A stretch of 64,000 nt of DNA from RGIG5579 sp045543495 (GTDB lineage Bacteria > Bacillota > Clostridia > Oscillospirales > SIG627). Made by a program: the position numbers and the translations under genes. Within the stretch, counting starts at the first letter, position 1. Each line of letters begins with the position of its first letter. Below the pieces are notes generated by a model that saw nothing but the letters and a program-made list of their open reading frames with translations, made no database searches and had not been told where the DNA came from. Below are positions 16,032-24,382 of this stretch, piece by piece. The stretch covers positions 87,172 to 151,171 of the forward strand of contig JAZQMO010000015.1 in NCBI GenBank assembly GCA_045543495.1, written 5' to 3'.

Positions 16032-17216
16032 TCAGTGATGGAACAGTCTCATTTCAGTAAAGGCCATAACCATATCGTACTTATCACAGCAAGCAATGAC
16101 GAGATCGTCACGAATGGAGCCACCGGGCTCGGCAATGTATTTCACACCGCTGCGATATGCTCTTTCAATGTTATCGTCAAAGGGGAAGAAGGCGTCAGAG
16201 CCCAGTGCTACATTTCCCTTGGTTGCAAGGTAAGCCTTAGCTTCCTCGGCGGTCAGGGGCTCGGGGCGGCAGGTGAAATATTTCTGCCAATTTCCGTCGG
16301 CACAAACATCTTCTTCGTTTTTGTTGATATAGCCGTCAATCACATTGTCACGGTCGGCTCTCTTCAAATCAGCCTTAAAAGGAAGATTCAATACCTTCTC
16401 GTGCTGACGCAAAAACCAAGTATCGGCCTTGGTACCGGCAAGTCTGGTACAGTGAATTCTGGATTGCTGACCTGCGCCGACACCGATCGCCTGACCGTCA
16501 ACGGCATAGCATACGGAGTTGGACTGCGTATACTTCAGAGTAATAAGGGCAATGATCAGATCACGGGCAGCGCTTTCGGGAAGATCCTTATTTTTGGTAA
16601 CGATCTTCTGCAAAAGGTGATGACCGATCTCAAAGTTATTTCTTCCCTGCTGGAAGGTGATACCGAACACCTGCTTTTTCTCAATGGGATCGGGCACGTA
16701 ATCGGGATCGATCTTGACTACATTGTAATTTCCGTTTCTCTTCTGACGAAGGATATCAAGTGCCTCGTCCGTATATCCGGGAGCAATGACACCGTCAGAC
16801 ACCTCACGCTTGATCATACTTGCAGTGGTGGCGTCGCAAACGTCGGAGAGGGCCACCCAATCGCCGAAGGAACACATTCTGTCGGTACCTCTTGCTCTTG
16901 CATAGGCGGTAGCAATGGGAGACTCATCCAGCCCCTCAACATCATCCACAAAATAAGCCTTCTTCAAGGTATCGGAAAGAGGAACGGCAACAGCGGCTGA
17001 GGTAGGGCTAACGTGCTTAAAGGAGGTAGCAGCGGGAAGACCGAGAGCTTCCTTCAACTCCTTAACCAGCTGCCAAGAGTTCAAGGCATCCAAAAAGTTT
17101 ATGTATCCGGGTCTTCCGTTTAAGATCTCAATGGGAAGCTCGCTGCCATCGTGCATAAAAATCTTGGACGGCTTCTGATTGGGGTTGCACCCGTATTTCA
17201 ATTCAAATTCTTTCAT
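16032..17216 (-). CDS. AICAR transformylase, stand-alone (C-terminal half of PurH)
   Basis: A 394-residue protein corresponding only to the AICAR formyltransferase part of PurH. It contains the KHVSPTSAAVA motif (near residue 67), ARARGTDRMCSFGDW, and NSVCYAVDGQAIGVGAGQQSR in the catalytic core. It transfers a formyl group from 10-formyl-THF to AICAR (ZMP). The MGS-like IMP cyclohydrolase domain that normally forms the N-terminus of PurH is absent; the next gene upstream (17230-17970) supplies a different cyclohydrolase type. ATG at 17216 follows AAGGAGTAATGTCAA. Its substrate ZMP is the ligand precursor sensed by the riboswitch in front of the operon. Confidence 0.92.
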   Translation of the reverse strand: MKEFELKYGCNPNQKPSKIFMHDGSELPIEILNGRPGYINFLDALNSWQLVKELKEALGLPAATSFKHVSPTSAAVAVPLSDTLKKAYFVDDVEGLDESPIATAYARARGTDRMCSFGDWVALSDVCDATTASMIKREVSDGVIAPGYTDEALDILRQKRNGNYNVVKIDPDYVPDPIEKKQVFGITFQQGRNNFEIGHHLLQKIVTKNKDLPESAARDLIIALITLKYTQSNSVCYAVDGQAIGVGAGQQSRIHCTRLAGTKADTWFLRQHEKVLNLPFKADLKRADRDNVIDGYINKNEEDVCADGNWQKYFTCRPEPLTAEEAKAYLATKGNVALGSDAFFPFDDNIERAYRSGVKYIAEPGGSIRDDLVIACCDKYDMVMAFTEMRLFHH

Positions 17217-17229
17217 TTGACATTACTCC

Positions 17230-17970
17230 TTACACATTTTTATTCAAGATGATCTCCTTAGCTTCGGAGCCATCCAGCGGAACCACACGAACAAAAAGGG
17301 AAACCTTGTTGTCTTCATTCAGGTTTGTCCAAACAAGCTCGGCCAACTCCTCAGCGGTATTGGGCAGAGAAACCTCCTCGGGCTCCCCATAGAAGGAAGG
17401 AATGGGGTTGCCGTCACAGCGGTAGGTGTGAATAAAGTGACCGATGCCTGCCTCGGGAGATGCATAATCAAAGGTGAAACGGTTGCAAGCCTCGGGGCGC
17501 CCGTTTGCAGATTTTAAAATCGACATCTTATAGCTGAAAGATGCTCTCTTGAAGCAATAATAGAGAGCGCCGGAAATTCTGGGGGTAAAATTGGGAGCAT
17601 CGGGCTCAAACTCACGGGTTCTGAGCGCTTTTTCAAACTCAAAGCCATCGTGATCCTTGGTAGAAGAGATCACATCAAAAATGGTATTGGTCTGATTGCC
17701 GTTGGTAACGATGTCAACATTTCCACCGCAAGCAGAAAGATACGGATTATAAATGATCAGGCTGGGATCGGAAAGCTTCGATTCATCAAAGGCTTTGGTT
17801 CTCATGCCTCCATCAAATCTTTCAAACACACGGTTTCTGCTGTTTTCACTGCGACCCATAATGAAATATGCGATCATAGCATTCATTCCGTCGGCAGACT
17901 TACCGATGACAATGCCTCTGCCGGGATAAGAATTTTCGCTCAATAATGTTTTTAAATCAAAAATAGCCAT
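17230..17970 (-). CDS. IMP cyclohydrolase, PurO-like
   Basis: A 246-residue protein resembling the archaeal-type IMP cyclohydrolase family (PurO, IMP_cyclohyd). It has YPGRGIVIGKS near residue 15, AYFIMGRSENSRNR near 34, a DPSLIIYNP segment, and a late PEAGIGHFIHTY motif. It would close the inosine ring from FAICAR, the last step to IMP. It directly precedes the stand-alone transformylase, so the two genes together replace bifunctional PurH. ATG follows GAGGAGTATT. The assignment rests on motif memory and the complementary absence of the PurH N-terminal domain. Confidence 0.85.
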   Translation of the reverse strand: MAIFDLKTLLSENSYPGRGIVIGKSADGMNAMIAYFIMGRSENSRNRVFERFDGGMRTKAFDESKLSDPSLIIYNPYLSACGGNVDIVTNGNQTNTIFDVISSTKDHDGFEFEKALRTREFEPDAPNFTPRISGALYYCFKRASFSYKMSILKSANGRPEACNRFTFDYASPEAGIGHFIHTYRCDGNPIPSFYGEPEEVSLPNTAEELAELVWTNLNEDNKVSLFVRVVPLDGSEAKEIILNKNV

Positions 17971-17984
17971 AATACTCCTCTTTT

Positions 17985-18590
17985 TTATTGCTCAACAATT
18001 TCTTTCGAAACCTTTTCAACCGCCGCAGGCAAAATTTTCCATTCAGCAAGCCGCATCACTCTTTTTTGCAAGGACTCAGGGGTATCCCCCTCACGAATGG
18101 CAACCGCCTTTTGCAGGATGATCTCTCCCCCGTCGGGGATTTCATTCACAAAATGAACCGTAGCTCCCGTGACCTTCACACCGTAGGAAAGAGCGGCCTC
18201 GTGGACACGCAGACCGTAAAAGCCTTTTCCGCAGAAGGAAGGAATGAGGGAGGGGTGAACATTGATGATTTTTTTAGGATAGCGAGAGGTAAAGTCCTGA
18301 CTGAGAATGGACATAAACCCTGCAAGCACAATCAGATCAATTTGATTTTCTTCAATCAAGGAAACGATCTTTTCCTCAAAGGCTTCTTGGCTTCCAAGCT
18401 CTTTCTTGGAAACCACGACGGAAGGAATCTTGTTTTCCTTCGCCCGCACGAGGGCATAGGCCTCGGGATTACCGGAGATCACAAGAGAGATCTTTCCGCT
18501 TACCAATTCCCCCTTCTTTTGAGAATCGATGAGGGCCTGAAGATTGGTTCCTCCGCCCGAGACCAAAACGGCAATTTTGGCCTTTCTCAT
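17985..18590 (-). CDS. purN: phosphoribosylglycinamide formyltransferase (10-formyl-THF dependent)
   Basis: GAR transformylase of 201 residues. It shows the N-terminal VSGGGTNLQALID motif (residues 9-21), LAGFMSILS, the catalytic IINVHPSLIPSF segment (Asn and His) and the GATVHFVNEIPDGG motif with the conserved Asp. It adds a formyl group to GAR using 10-formyl-THF, made by fhs at the end of the operon. ATG at 18590 overlaps the purM stop (ATGA), indicating translational coupling. Confidence 0.95.
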   Translation of the reverse strand: MRKAKIAVLVSGGGTNLQALIDSQKKGELVSGKISLVISGNPEAYALVRAKENKIPSVVVSKKELGSQEAFEEKIVSLIEENQIDLIVLAGFMSILSQDFTSRYPKKIINVHPSLIPSFCGKGFYGLRVHEAALSYGVKVTGATVHFVNEIPDGGEIILQKAVAIREGDTPESLQKRVMRLAEWKILPAAVEKVSKEIVEQ

Positions 18591-19627
18591 AAGATCACCT
18601 TTTCCTCGGATTCCACAACCTCACCGATCACGTATGCATCCTCGCCGTTTGCCTTCAGGATCTCAAGGGCAGCCTCGGCATCCTCGGGGGAAACGATCAC
18701 ACACATACCGACACCCATATTAAAGGTGTTGAACATATCTCTTTCGGAAATGTTGCCAACCTTAGCGATCAAATCAAAAATAGGCAGAACACGAACGGCG
18801 CTCTTATCCACCTTGGCTCCCAGACCGTCGGGAATGCTTCTGGGAATATTTTCATAGAAGCCACCGCCGGTAATGTGGGAAATACCTTTTACGCAAATCT
18901 TATCAAGAAGGGCTAAAATGGGCTTGACGTAGATCTTGGTAGGAGTGAGAAGAGTCTCACCAACGCTCTTTCCGCCGAGCTCGGCAACAGGCTTCTTGAT
19001 ATCGCTGTTTTCCACATCAAATACCTTGCGAACAAGGGAGAAGCCGTTGGAATGAACGCCGGAGGAAGGGAGTGCAATGATCACATCGCCTGCCTTCATT
19101 TTCTTGTTATCAATGATCTTGGATTTGTCAACAACACCGGTGCAATAGCCTGCAAGATCATATTCGTCAACAGGATAAAAGCCGGGCATTTCCGCAGTCT
19201 CACCGCCGATGAGAGCGGCACCGGACTGAACGCATCCCTCTGCAACGCCGGACACGATCTGAGCAATGCGCTCGGGTACATTTTTGCCGCAAGCAATATA
19301 GTCCAGGAAGAACAGAGGCTTTGCGCCGACACAAATAACATCGTTGGCACACATCGCCACGCAGTCAATACCGATGGTATCGTGCTTATCCATAATGAAT
19401 GCGATCTTGAGCTTGGTTCCGACACCGTCGGTTCCGCTGACCAGAACGGGCTTGGTAATGCCCTCCAAATCCAGTTCAAACAAACCGCCGAAGCCGCCAA
19501 CATCGGAGCAAACTCCGCTGGTCATCGTTCTGGCGATGTGCTTTTTCATCAGTTCAACCGCCTTGTAACCTGCAGTAATATCAACGCCTGCCGCTGCATA
19601 GCTATCCGATTTAGATTGATTATACAT
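18587..19627 (-). CDS. purM: phosphoribosylformylglycinamidine cyclo-ligase
   Basis: AIR synthetase of 346 residues. It has SYAAAGVDI near residue 7, the dimer-core GTDGVGTK motif (near 65-72), MCANDVICVGAKPLFFLDYIA, a GGETAEMPG motif and HITGGGFYENIPR. The ATG at 19627 follows AAAGGAATAAAAGAA; the frame extends 12 codons farther upstream, but only over the end of purF. The gene start lies six bases upstream of the purF stop codon, an overlap of a few bases only if the longer frame is used. It converts FGAM to AIR. Confidence 0.95.
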   Translation of the reverse strand: MYNQSKSDSYAAAGVDITAGYKAVELMKKHIARTMTSGVCSDVGGFGGLFELDLEGITKPVLVSGTDGVGTKLKIAFIMDKHDTIGIDCVAMCANDVICVGAKPLFFLDYIACGKNVPERIAQIVSGVAEGCVQSGAALIGGETAEMPGFYPVDEYDLAGYCTGVVDKSKIIDNKKMKAGDVIIALPSSGVHSNGFSLVRKVFDVENSDIKKPVAELGGKSVGETLLTPTKIYVKPILALLDKICVKGISHITGGGFYENIPRSIPDGLGAKVDKSAVRVLPIFDLIAKVGNISERDMFNTFNMGVGMCVIVSPEDAEAALEILKANGEDAYVIGEVVESEEKVIL

Positions 19628-19632
19628 TTCTT

Positions 19633-21060
19633 TTATTCCTTTCCATTCCAGCAATATGTGCATAACTTACAGGGCTCAAGCCCGATGGCTTCAATAATTC
19701 CGTCCAGCGATTGAAACTCAATGGAAGAAAAATGGAGTTTATCGCAAATCGCTTTTCTGAATTTTTTACCACGCTCGGTGGTGAAATCACTGTATTCGTC
19801 TACATACTTGATTCCCTCTTCCCCCTCAAGCTCCATAATGATCTGACGAGCGATCAATTCCATTTCGCTCTTGGTACGGGAAAAATCCAAATACTTACAG
19901 TTAAACATAATAGGCGGGCAAGCGGAACGAATATGAACCGCTTTGGCACCGTGGGAATACAAGAAGTCAATGGTTTCCTTTAACTGCGTTCCGCGAACAA
20001 TGGAGTCGTCAACAAAGAGGAGACTTTTCCCCTGAATCAGCTCGTGAACGGGGATCTGCTTCATTTTTGCAATTTTACTGCGATCCGCCTGCTTTGCCGA
20101 GGTAAAGCTGCGAGACCAAGTAGGTGTATATTTAATAAAGGCACGGGCAAATGGAGCGTGACTTTCCTGCGCATAGCCAATGGCATGAGGCGTACCCGAA
20201 TCCGGCATACCGCCAACAAAATCCACATCCTTTGCATTTTGGATCTCTTCATCGTGCTTCGCCATAATTTGGCCGTTGCGATAACGCATGATCTCCACAT
20301 TGACTCCCTCATAAGTCGAGGTGGGATAGCCGTAATAGCTCCAAAGGAAGGAGCAAATACGCATTTTTTCACCGGGCTCCTGAAGGCGAATGATGCGAGA
20401 GGGCGTGATCTCTACAATTTCTCCCGGACCAAGCTCTCTGACGCTTTCATACCCAAGCTTCTGATAAGCAAAAGACTCCAAGGATACACAGTGGCCCTCT
20501 TCATCCTTACCGATCAAAACAGGAAGTCTGCCGAGGCTGTCTCTTGCGGCGATCAGATTGCCGTTCTCCTTGAGAATGAGAATGGTGGCTGAGCCATCGA
20601 TCTTCTTTTGAACGGAAAGAATTCCCTCCACAAAGCTTTCTTTGCGATTGATCAGTGCCGCAACAAGCTCGGTAGCATTGATCTTACCGCCTGTCATGGC
20701 ATCAAAATGACCGCCAAGGCTCGTATCAAGGTATTCCTTCGCCAATTCATCCGCATTGCTGATAGCACCGACAACACAAATGGCATAGGTTCCGAGCGCT
20801 GACCGAATCAAAAGCGGCTGAGGATAATGATTGCTGATACACCCAATGGCACTGGTGCCCTGCATCTCATCGAAAATATGCTCAAATTTTGAGCGAAAGG
20901 GTGTATTTTGAATGTTTTTGATCTCTCTTTGGAGACCGATTTCTTGATCGTACGCAGCAATACCGCCACGACGAGTTCCGAGGTGTGAGTGGTAGTCAGT
21001 TCCGAAAAACACATCGGACATCGCATCTCTTTGACTAACAACTCCGAAAAATCCGCCCAT
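19633..21060 (-). CDS. purF: amidophosphoribosyltransferase-like protein lacking the N-terminal cysteine nucleophile
   Basis: A 475-residue PurF homologue. The phosphoribosyltransferase half is intact, with the PRPP-loop motif FVDDSIVRGTQ and FVGGMPDSGTPHA. Cysteines for an iron-sulfur cluster appear to be kept (CSF near 240, a CPPIMFNC segment, and CKLCTYC at the end). The N-terminus, however, reads MGGFFGVVS where active enzymes have Met-Cys-Gly, and no upstream start could add a cysteine, because AAAGGAGG lies directly before this ATG. The Asn-Gly oxyanion motif is replaced by VGAISNADEL. Glutaminase activity is therefore unlikely. It may use free ammonia or a partner subunit. It is the only purF in view and lies in the pur operon between purE and purM. 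Confidence 0.88.
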   Translation of the reverse strand: MGGFFGVVSQRDAMSDVFFGTDYHSHLGTRRGGIAAYDQEIGLQREIKNIQNTPFRSKFEHIFDEMQGTSAIGCISNHYPQPLLIRSALGTYAICVVGAISNADELAKEYLDTSLGGHFDAMTGGKINATELVAALINRKESFVEGILSVQKKIDGSATILILKENGNLIAARDSLGRLPVLIGKDEEGHCVSLESFAYQKLGYESVRELGPGEIVEITPSRIIRLQEPGEKMRICSFLWSYYGYPTSTYEGVNVEIMRYRNGQIMAKHDEEIQNAKDVDFVGGMPDSGTPHAIGYAQESHAPFARAFIKYTPTWSRSFTSAKQADRSKIAKMKQIPVHELIQGKSLLFVDDSIVRGTQLKETIDFLYSHGAKAVHIRSACPPIMFNCKYLDFSRTKSEMELIARQIIMELEGEEGIKYVDEYSDFTTERGKKFRKAICDKLHFSSIEFQSLDGIIEAIGLEPCKLCTYCWNGKE

Positions 21061-21083
21061 AGTTCCTCCTTTGCGGGATCAAA

Positions 21084-21578
21084 TCAGTTTGCAAATTCTT
21101 CCACTACCTTACGGTCTTTTTCCAAAACCTTGGCAGCATCGGCTCTTCTCTTGGCATCCAGCTTTTCAGCAAGCTCGGGCTCGGAAACCGCAAGGATCTG
21201 CAGTGCAAGAAGAGCGGCGTTGGTGGCACCGTCAATGGCAACGGTAGCAACGGGGATTCCCGAGGGCATCATAACCGTTGATAAAAGGGCGTCCATTCCG
21301 TCAAGCTGACTTGACTTGCATGGAATTCCGATCACAGGGAGCGTAGTATTGGCGGCAATGGCGCCGGCCAGATGAGCCGCCATACCGGCTGCGGCGATGA
21401 TGGCACCAAATCCGTTTTCCCTCGCATTCAAGGCAAAGAGCCTCGCCTCCTCGGGGGTGCGATGAGCGGAGTAAACATGAATTTCAAAATCAACACCAAA
21501 GGATTTCAGCGTATCAACTGCTTTTCTGACAATGGGAAGATCGCTGTCACTTCCCATAACAATTCCGACTTTTTTCAT
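21084..21578 (-). CDS. purE: N5-carboxyaminoimidazole ribonucleotide mutase
   Basis: PurE of 164 residues with the MGSDSDLP motif (8-15), SAHRTPEE (43-50) and GMAAHLAGAIA. It moves the carboxyl group to form CAIR, the step after AIR. It is the first gene of the purine operon, directly after the ZTP riboswitch terminator and an AAGGAGG site. purK, purC and purB, which would complete this stage, are not in the window. Confidence 0.96.
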   Translation of the reverse strand: MKKVGIVMGSDSDLPIVRKAVDTLKSFGVDFEIHVYSAHRTPEEARLFALNARENGFGAIIAAAGMAAHLAGAIAANTTLPVIGIPCKSSQLDGMDALLSTVMMPSGIPVATVAIDGATNAALLALQILAVSEPELAEKLDAKRRADAAKVLEKDRKVVEEFAN

Positions 21579-21593
21579 AAATCCTCCTTACAA

Positions 21594-21732
21594 AAAACAA
21601 AAAAGGGCGCACTTAACTCTAAGAGTTAAATGCGCCCAGACGGTCGGCAATAAGGGGAAACCCCTGAAAAGTTCTTTGTTCCTCTGTGGTGCTCCACAAT
21701 CATCCGTCAGTCGCAAAGAACCCATTCAATTC
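21594..21732 (-). promoter_or_regulatory. ZTP (pfl) riboswitch with overlapping terminator
   Basis: On the minus strand the conserved ZTP signature GCCGACCGTCTGGGC lies at 21634-21648. It is preceded by a GACTGACGG segment and a stem region ending in GTGGAGCACCAC. Its last GGGC bases also begin a strong terminator (21605-21637) followed by a T run, so ligand binding and termination are mutually exclusive. ZTP/ZMP accumulates when 10-formyl-THF is short; the riboswitch would then switch on purE to fhs. Confidence 0.93.
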
Positions 21733-21738
21733 CTGAAA

Positions 21739-21767
21739 ATTATACCATACCTCAAGAGTCGTGTCAA
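21739..21767 (-). promoter_or_regulatory. sigma-A promoter of the purine operon
   Basis: TTGACA (21762-21767), a 17-base spacer and TATAAT (21739-21744) on the minus strand form a perfect consensus. Transcription would begin near 21732, at the ZTP riboswitch. It starts only 22 bases after the guaB stop codon, with no terminator between. Confidence 0.92.
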
Positions 21768-21788
21768 GGCGCAAAGGGGAAATTTCGA

Positions 21789-23294
21789 CTATTTAATTGA
21801 GGCTCCCTTTTCCTTTTGAATCACATCGTGAGCGCCGCCCTCCACAATACTGGTTGCAGAAACGAGAGTAAGCTTTGCTTTCTTCTGCAATTCAGAAATA
21901 GAAAGCGCTCCGCAGTTACACATTGTAGATTTCACCTTGCTGAGAGAAAGTGCCACATTGTCCTTCAGACTACCGGCGTAAGGAACATAAGAATCAACGC
22001 CCTCTTCAAAGGAAAGCTTCTTATCTCCGCCCAAGTCATATCTCTGCCAGTTGCGGGCACGGCTGGAGCCTTCACCCCAGTATTCCTTATAGTAGGTACC
22101 GCCGATATTCACCTTATTGGTGGGGCTTTCATCAAATCTTGCAAAGTATCTGCCAAGCATTACAAAGTCAGCACCCATGGCAAGGGCCAAGGTAATGTGG
22201 TGATCGTAAACAATACCGCCATCGGAGCAAACGGGAATATAAACACCGGTCTCTTCAAAATACTCATCTCTGGCCTTGCAAACCTCAATGAGAGCGGTAG
22301 CCTGACCACGGCCGATTCCCTTGGTTTCACGGGTGATACAGATGGAGCCGCCGCCGATTCCGACTTTAATAAAGTCAGCCCCGCAGTCAGCCAAGAAGCG
22401 GAAGCCGTCAGCATCCACAACATTACCTGCACCAACCTTAACGGTATCGCCGTAGCGCTCACGGATCCACTCGATGGTCAGCTTCTGCCACTCGGAAAAG
22501 CCTTCGGAGGAGTCAATACAAAGCACATCGGCCCCTGCCTCAATAAGAGCAGGAACACGCTCGGCGTAGTCACGGGTGTTGATACCCGCACCCACAACAT
22601 ATCTCTTGCTGGAATCCAAAAGCTCATTGGGATTCTGCTTGTGGGAATCATAATCTTTACGGAACACAAAATAGCAAAGCTGCCCCTCCTCATTGATAAT
22701 GGGGAGAGAATTCAATTTGTTATCCCAAATGATATCATTGGCTTCCTTCAAGGTTGTTCCCTCTTTTGCCCAAATAAGCTTATCAAAGGGAGTCATAAAC
22801 TCACGAACAGGAGTGGAAGCATCCATTCTGCTGACACGGTAATCTCTGCCCGTAACAATACCGAGAAGCTTTCCTTCGCTGGTGCCGTCACTGGTAACGG
22901 CTACAGTGGAGTGGCCGGTCTTTTCCTTAAGAGCAACCACGTCTGCCAAGGTTGCATCGGGGCTCACATTGGAGTCGCTCTTTACAAAGCCTGCCTTATG
23001 ATTCTTGGCACGCTTCACCATTGCTGCTTCATCGGCAACGGACTGAGAGCCGTAAATAAAGGAAACACCGCCTTCGACAGCCAAAGCAATGGCAAGGCGA
23101 TCGCCGGAAACAGACTGCATAATAGCACTGACCATGGGAATGTTCATGGTGATGGCAGGCTCCTCACCCTTCTTATATTTTACAAGAGGAGTTTTCAGAG
23201 ACACATTCGCAGGAACACACTCGCTGGAGGAGTATCCGGGAATCAAAAGATATTCATTAAAAGTATGAGAGGGTTCATTGATAAAAACAGCCAT
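21789..23294 (-). CDS. guaB: IMP dehydrogenase
   Basis: A 501-residue NAD-dependent IMP dehydrogenase that commits IMP to guanine nucleotides. The barrel motif MNIPMVSAIMQSVSG is near residue 50. A CBS-pair insertion covers about residues 105-220 (VTGRDYR, FMTPFDKL, LPIINEEGQ). The catalytic loop GIGGGSICITRE holds the nucleophile cysteine. SDGGIVYDHH and a long flap follow. ATG at 23294 overlaps the pyrB stop (TAATG), and its AGGAGG site lies inside the pyrB end. It is thus the last gene of the pyrimidine operon although it is a purine enzyme. Confidence 0.95.
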   Translation of the reverse strand: MAVFINEPSHTFNEYLLIPGYSSSECVPANVSLKTPLVKYKKGEEPAITMNIPMVSAIMQSVSGDRLAIALAVEGGVSFIYGSQSVADEAAMVKRAKNHKAGFVKSDSNVSPDATLADVVALKEKTGHSTVAVTSDGTSEGKLLGIVTGRDYRVSRMDASTPVREFMTPFDKLIWAKEGTTLKEANDIIWDNKLNSLPIINEEGQLCYFVFRKDYDSHKQNPNELLDSSKRYVVGAGINTRDYAERVPALIEAGADVLCIDSSEGFSEWQKLTIEWIRERYGDTVKVGAGNVVDADGFRFLADCGADFIKVGIGGGSICITRETKGIGRGQATALIEVCKARDEYFEETGVYIPVCSDGGIVYDHHITLALAMGADFVMLGRYFARFDESPTNKVNIGGTYYKEYWGEGSSRARNWQRYDLGGDKKLSFEEGVDSYVPYAGSLKDNVALSLSKVKSTMCNCGALSISELQKKAKLTLVSATSIVEGGAHDVIQKEKGASIK

Positions 23295-24382
23295 TATTTT
23301 TCCTCCTTTTTAATCGCTTTTTTCTCACAATAAATACAGCGATAAACTTGATTCTTTTCATCTACACATTTTACCTTGTGGGCAAGCTCCTGCTCCACAG
23401 AGGTAATACAGCGAGGATTGACACAGTGATAAGGCCCAACCACTGCATCTTCCTTTTGATCCTTCGCCTCGCGGTTCATCAACAAAAAGCGGATCAAAGC
23501 CATACGAACAAGCTTCCCGTTCAAAACCTGCTTGAAATAGCAGGCTCTCGGATCAGAATCGATCTGAACGCTGATCTCGTTCACGCGGGGCAAGGGGTGA
23601 AGAATACACATATCCTTCTTGGCATCCACAAGCTTTTCGGGAGTCAGAATATAACTGTCCTTCAGCTGCTCATAGGTATCCAGATCGTCAAAACGCTCTC
23701 TTTGAATACGGGTCATATAGAGAATATCAAGCTGGGGAAGTGCCTGTTCAAGAGAAGCAATTTCCACATATTCCATCCCGTTGGCTTCCAAGGCATCCGT
23801 TCTGACATAGGCGGGAACCTTCAGCTCGTCGGGAGAGATCAAAACGATCTTAATATTTTCATACCGTGTCAAAGCAGAAATCAGAGAATGAACGGTTCTG
23901 CCGAATTTCAAATCGCCGCAAAAGCCAATGGTCAAATGATCCAGTCTTCCCTTTTCACGGTAAATGGTCAAAAGATCCGTCAAGGTTTGCGTAGGATGGC
24001 AGTGACCGCCGTCACCCGCATTGATAACGGGAACACTTGCATTTTGAGATGCAACATAAGGGGCGCCTTCCTTGGGGTGGCGCATCGCGATGATATCGGC
24101 ATAACAGCTGATCACCTTCGCAGTATCGGCAATGCTCTCCCCTTTGGACGCAGAGGAGGACGAAGCCTCAGAAAAACCGATCACACTGCCGCCAAGCTCC
24201 AGCATAGCCGCCTCAAAGCTGAGCCTGGTTCTGGTAGAAGGCTCAAAAAACAGCGTTGCAAGCTTTTTGCCCTTACAGCAATCAGCATATTTTTCGGGAT
24301 GTTCGCTGATGTCACACGCCGTGTGAATCAGATCCATCACCTCATCGGGAGTAAAGTCTACAATATCAATAAGACTTCTCAT
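23294..24382 (-). CDS. pyrB: aspartate carbamoyltransferase fused to the PyrI zinc domain
   Basis: Residues 1-305 are a complete ATCase catalytic chain, with the carbamoyl phosphate loop PSTRTRLSFE (48-57), the SSASKGES loop, GDGGHCHPTQTL and HPLPRVNEI. Residues 310-362 match only the C-terminal zinc domain of the regulatory chain PyrI. Cysteines 320, 325, 349 and 352 have exactly the x4, x23 and x2 spacing of E. coli PyrI Cys109/114/138/141. The N-terminal nucleotide-binding (allosteric) domain of PyrI is absent. The zinc domain may help trimer or hexamer packing without CTP inhibition, which is inference. It is coupled to pyrE (four-base overlap) and guaB (one base). Confidence 0.95.
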   Translation of the reverse strand: MRSLIDIVDFTPDEVMDLIHTACDISEHPEKYADCCKGKKLATLFFEPSTRTRLSFEAAMLELGGSVIGFSEASSSSASKGESIADTAKVISCYADIIAMRHPKEGAPYVASQNASVPVINAGDGGHCHPTQTLTDLLTIYREKGRLDHLTIGFCGDLKFGRTVHSLISALTRYENIKIVLISPDELKVPAYVRTDALEANGMEYVEIASLEQALPQLDILYMTRIQRERFDDLDTYEQLKDSYILTPEKLVDAKKDMCILHPLPRVNEISVQIDSDPRACYFKQVLNGKLVRMALIRFLLMNREAKDQKEDAVVGPYHCVNPRCITSVEQELAHKVKCVDEKNQVYRCIYCEKKAIKKEEK

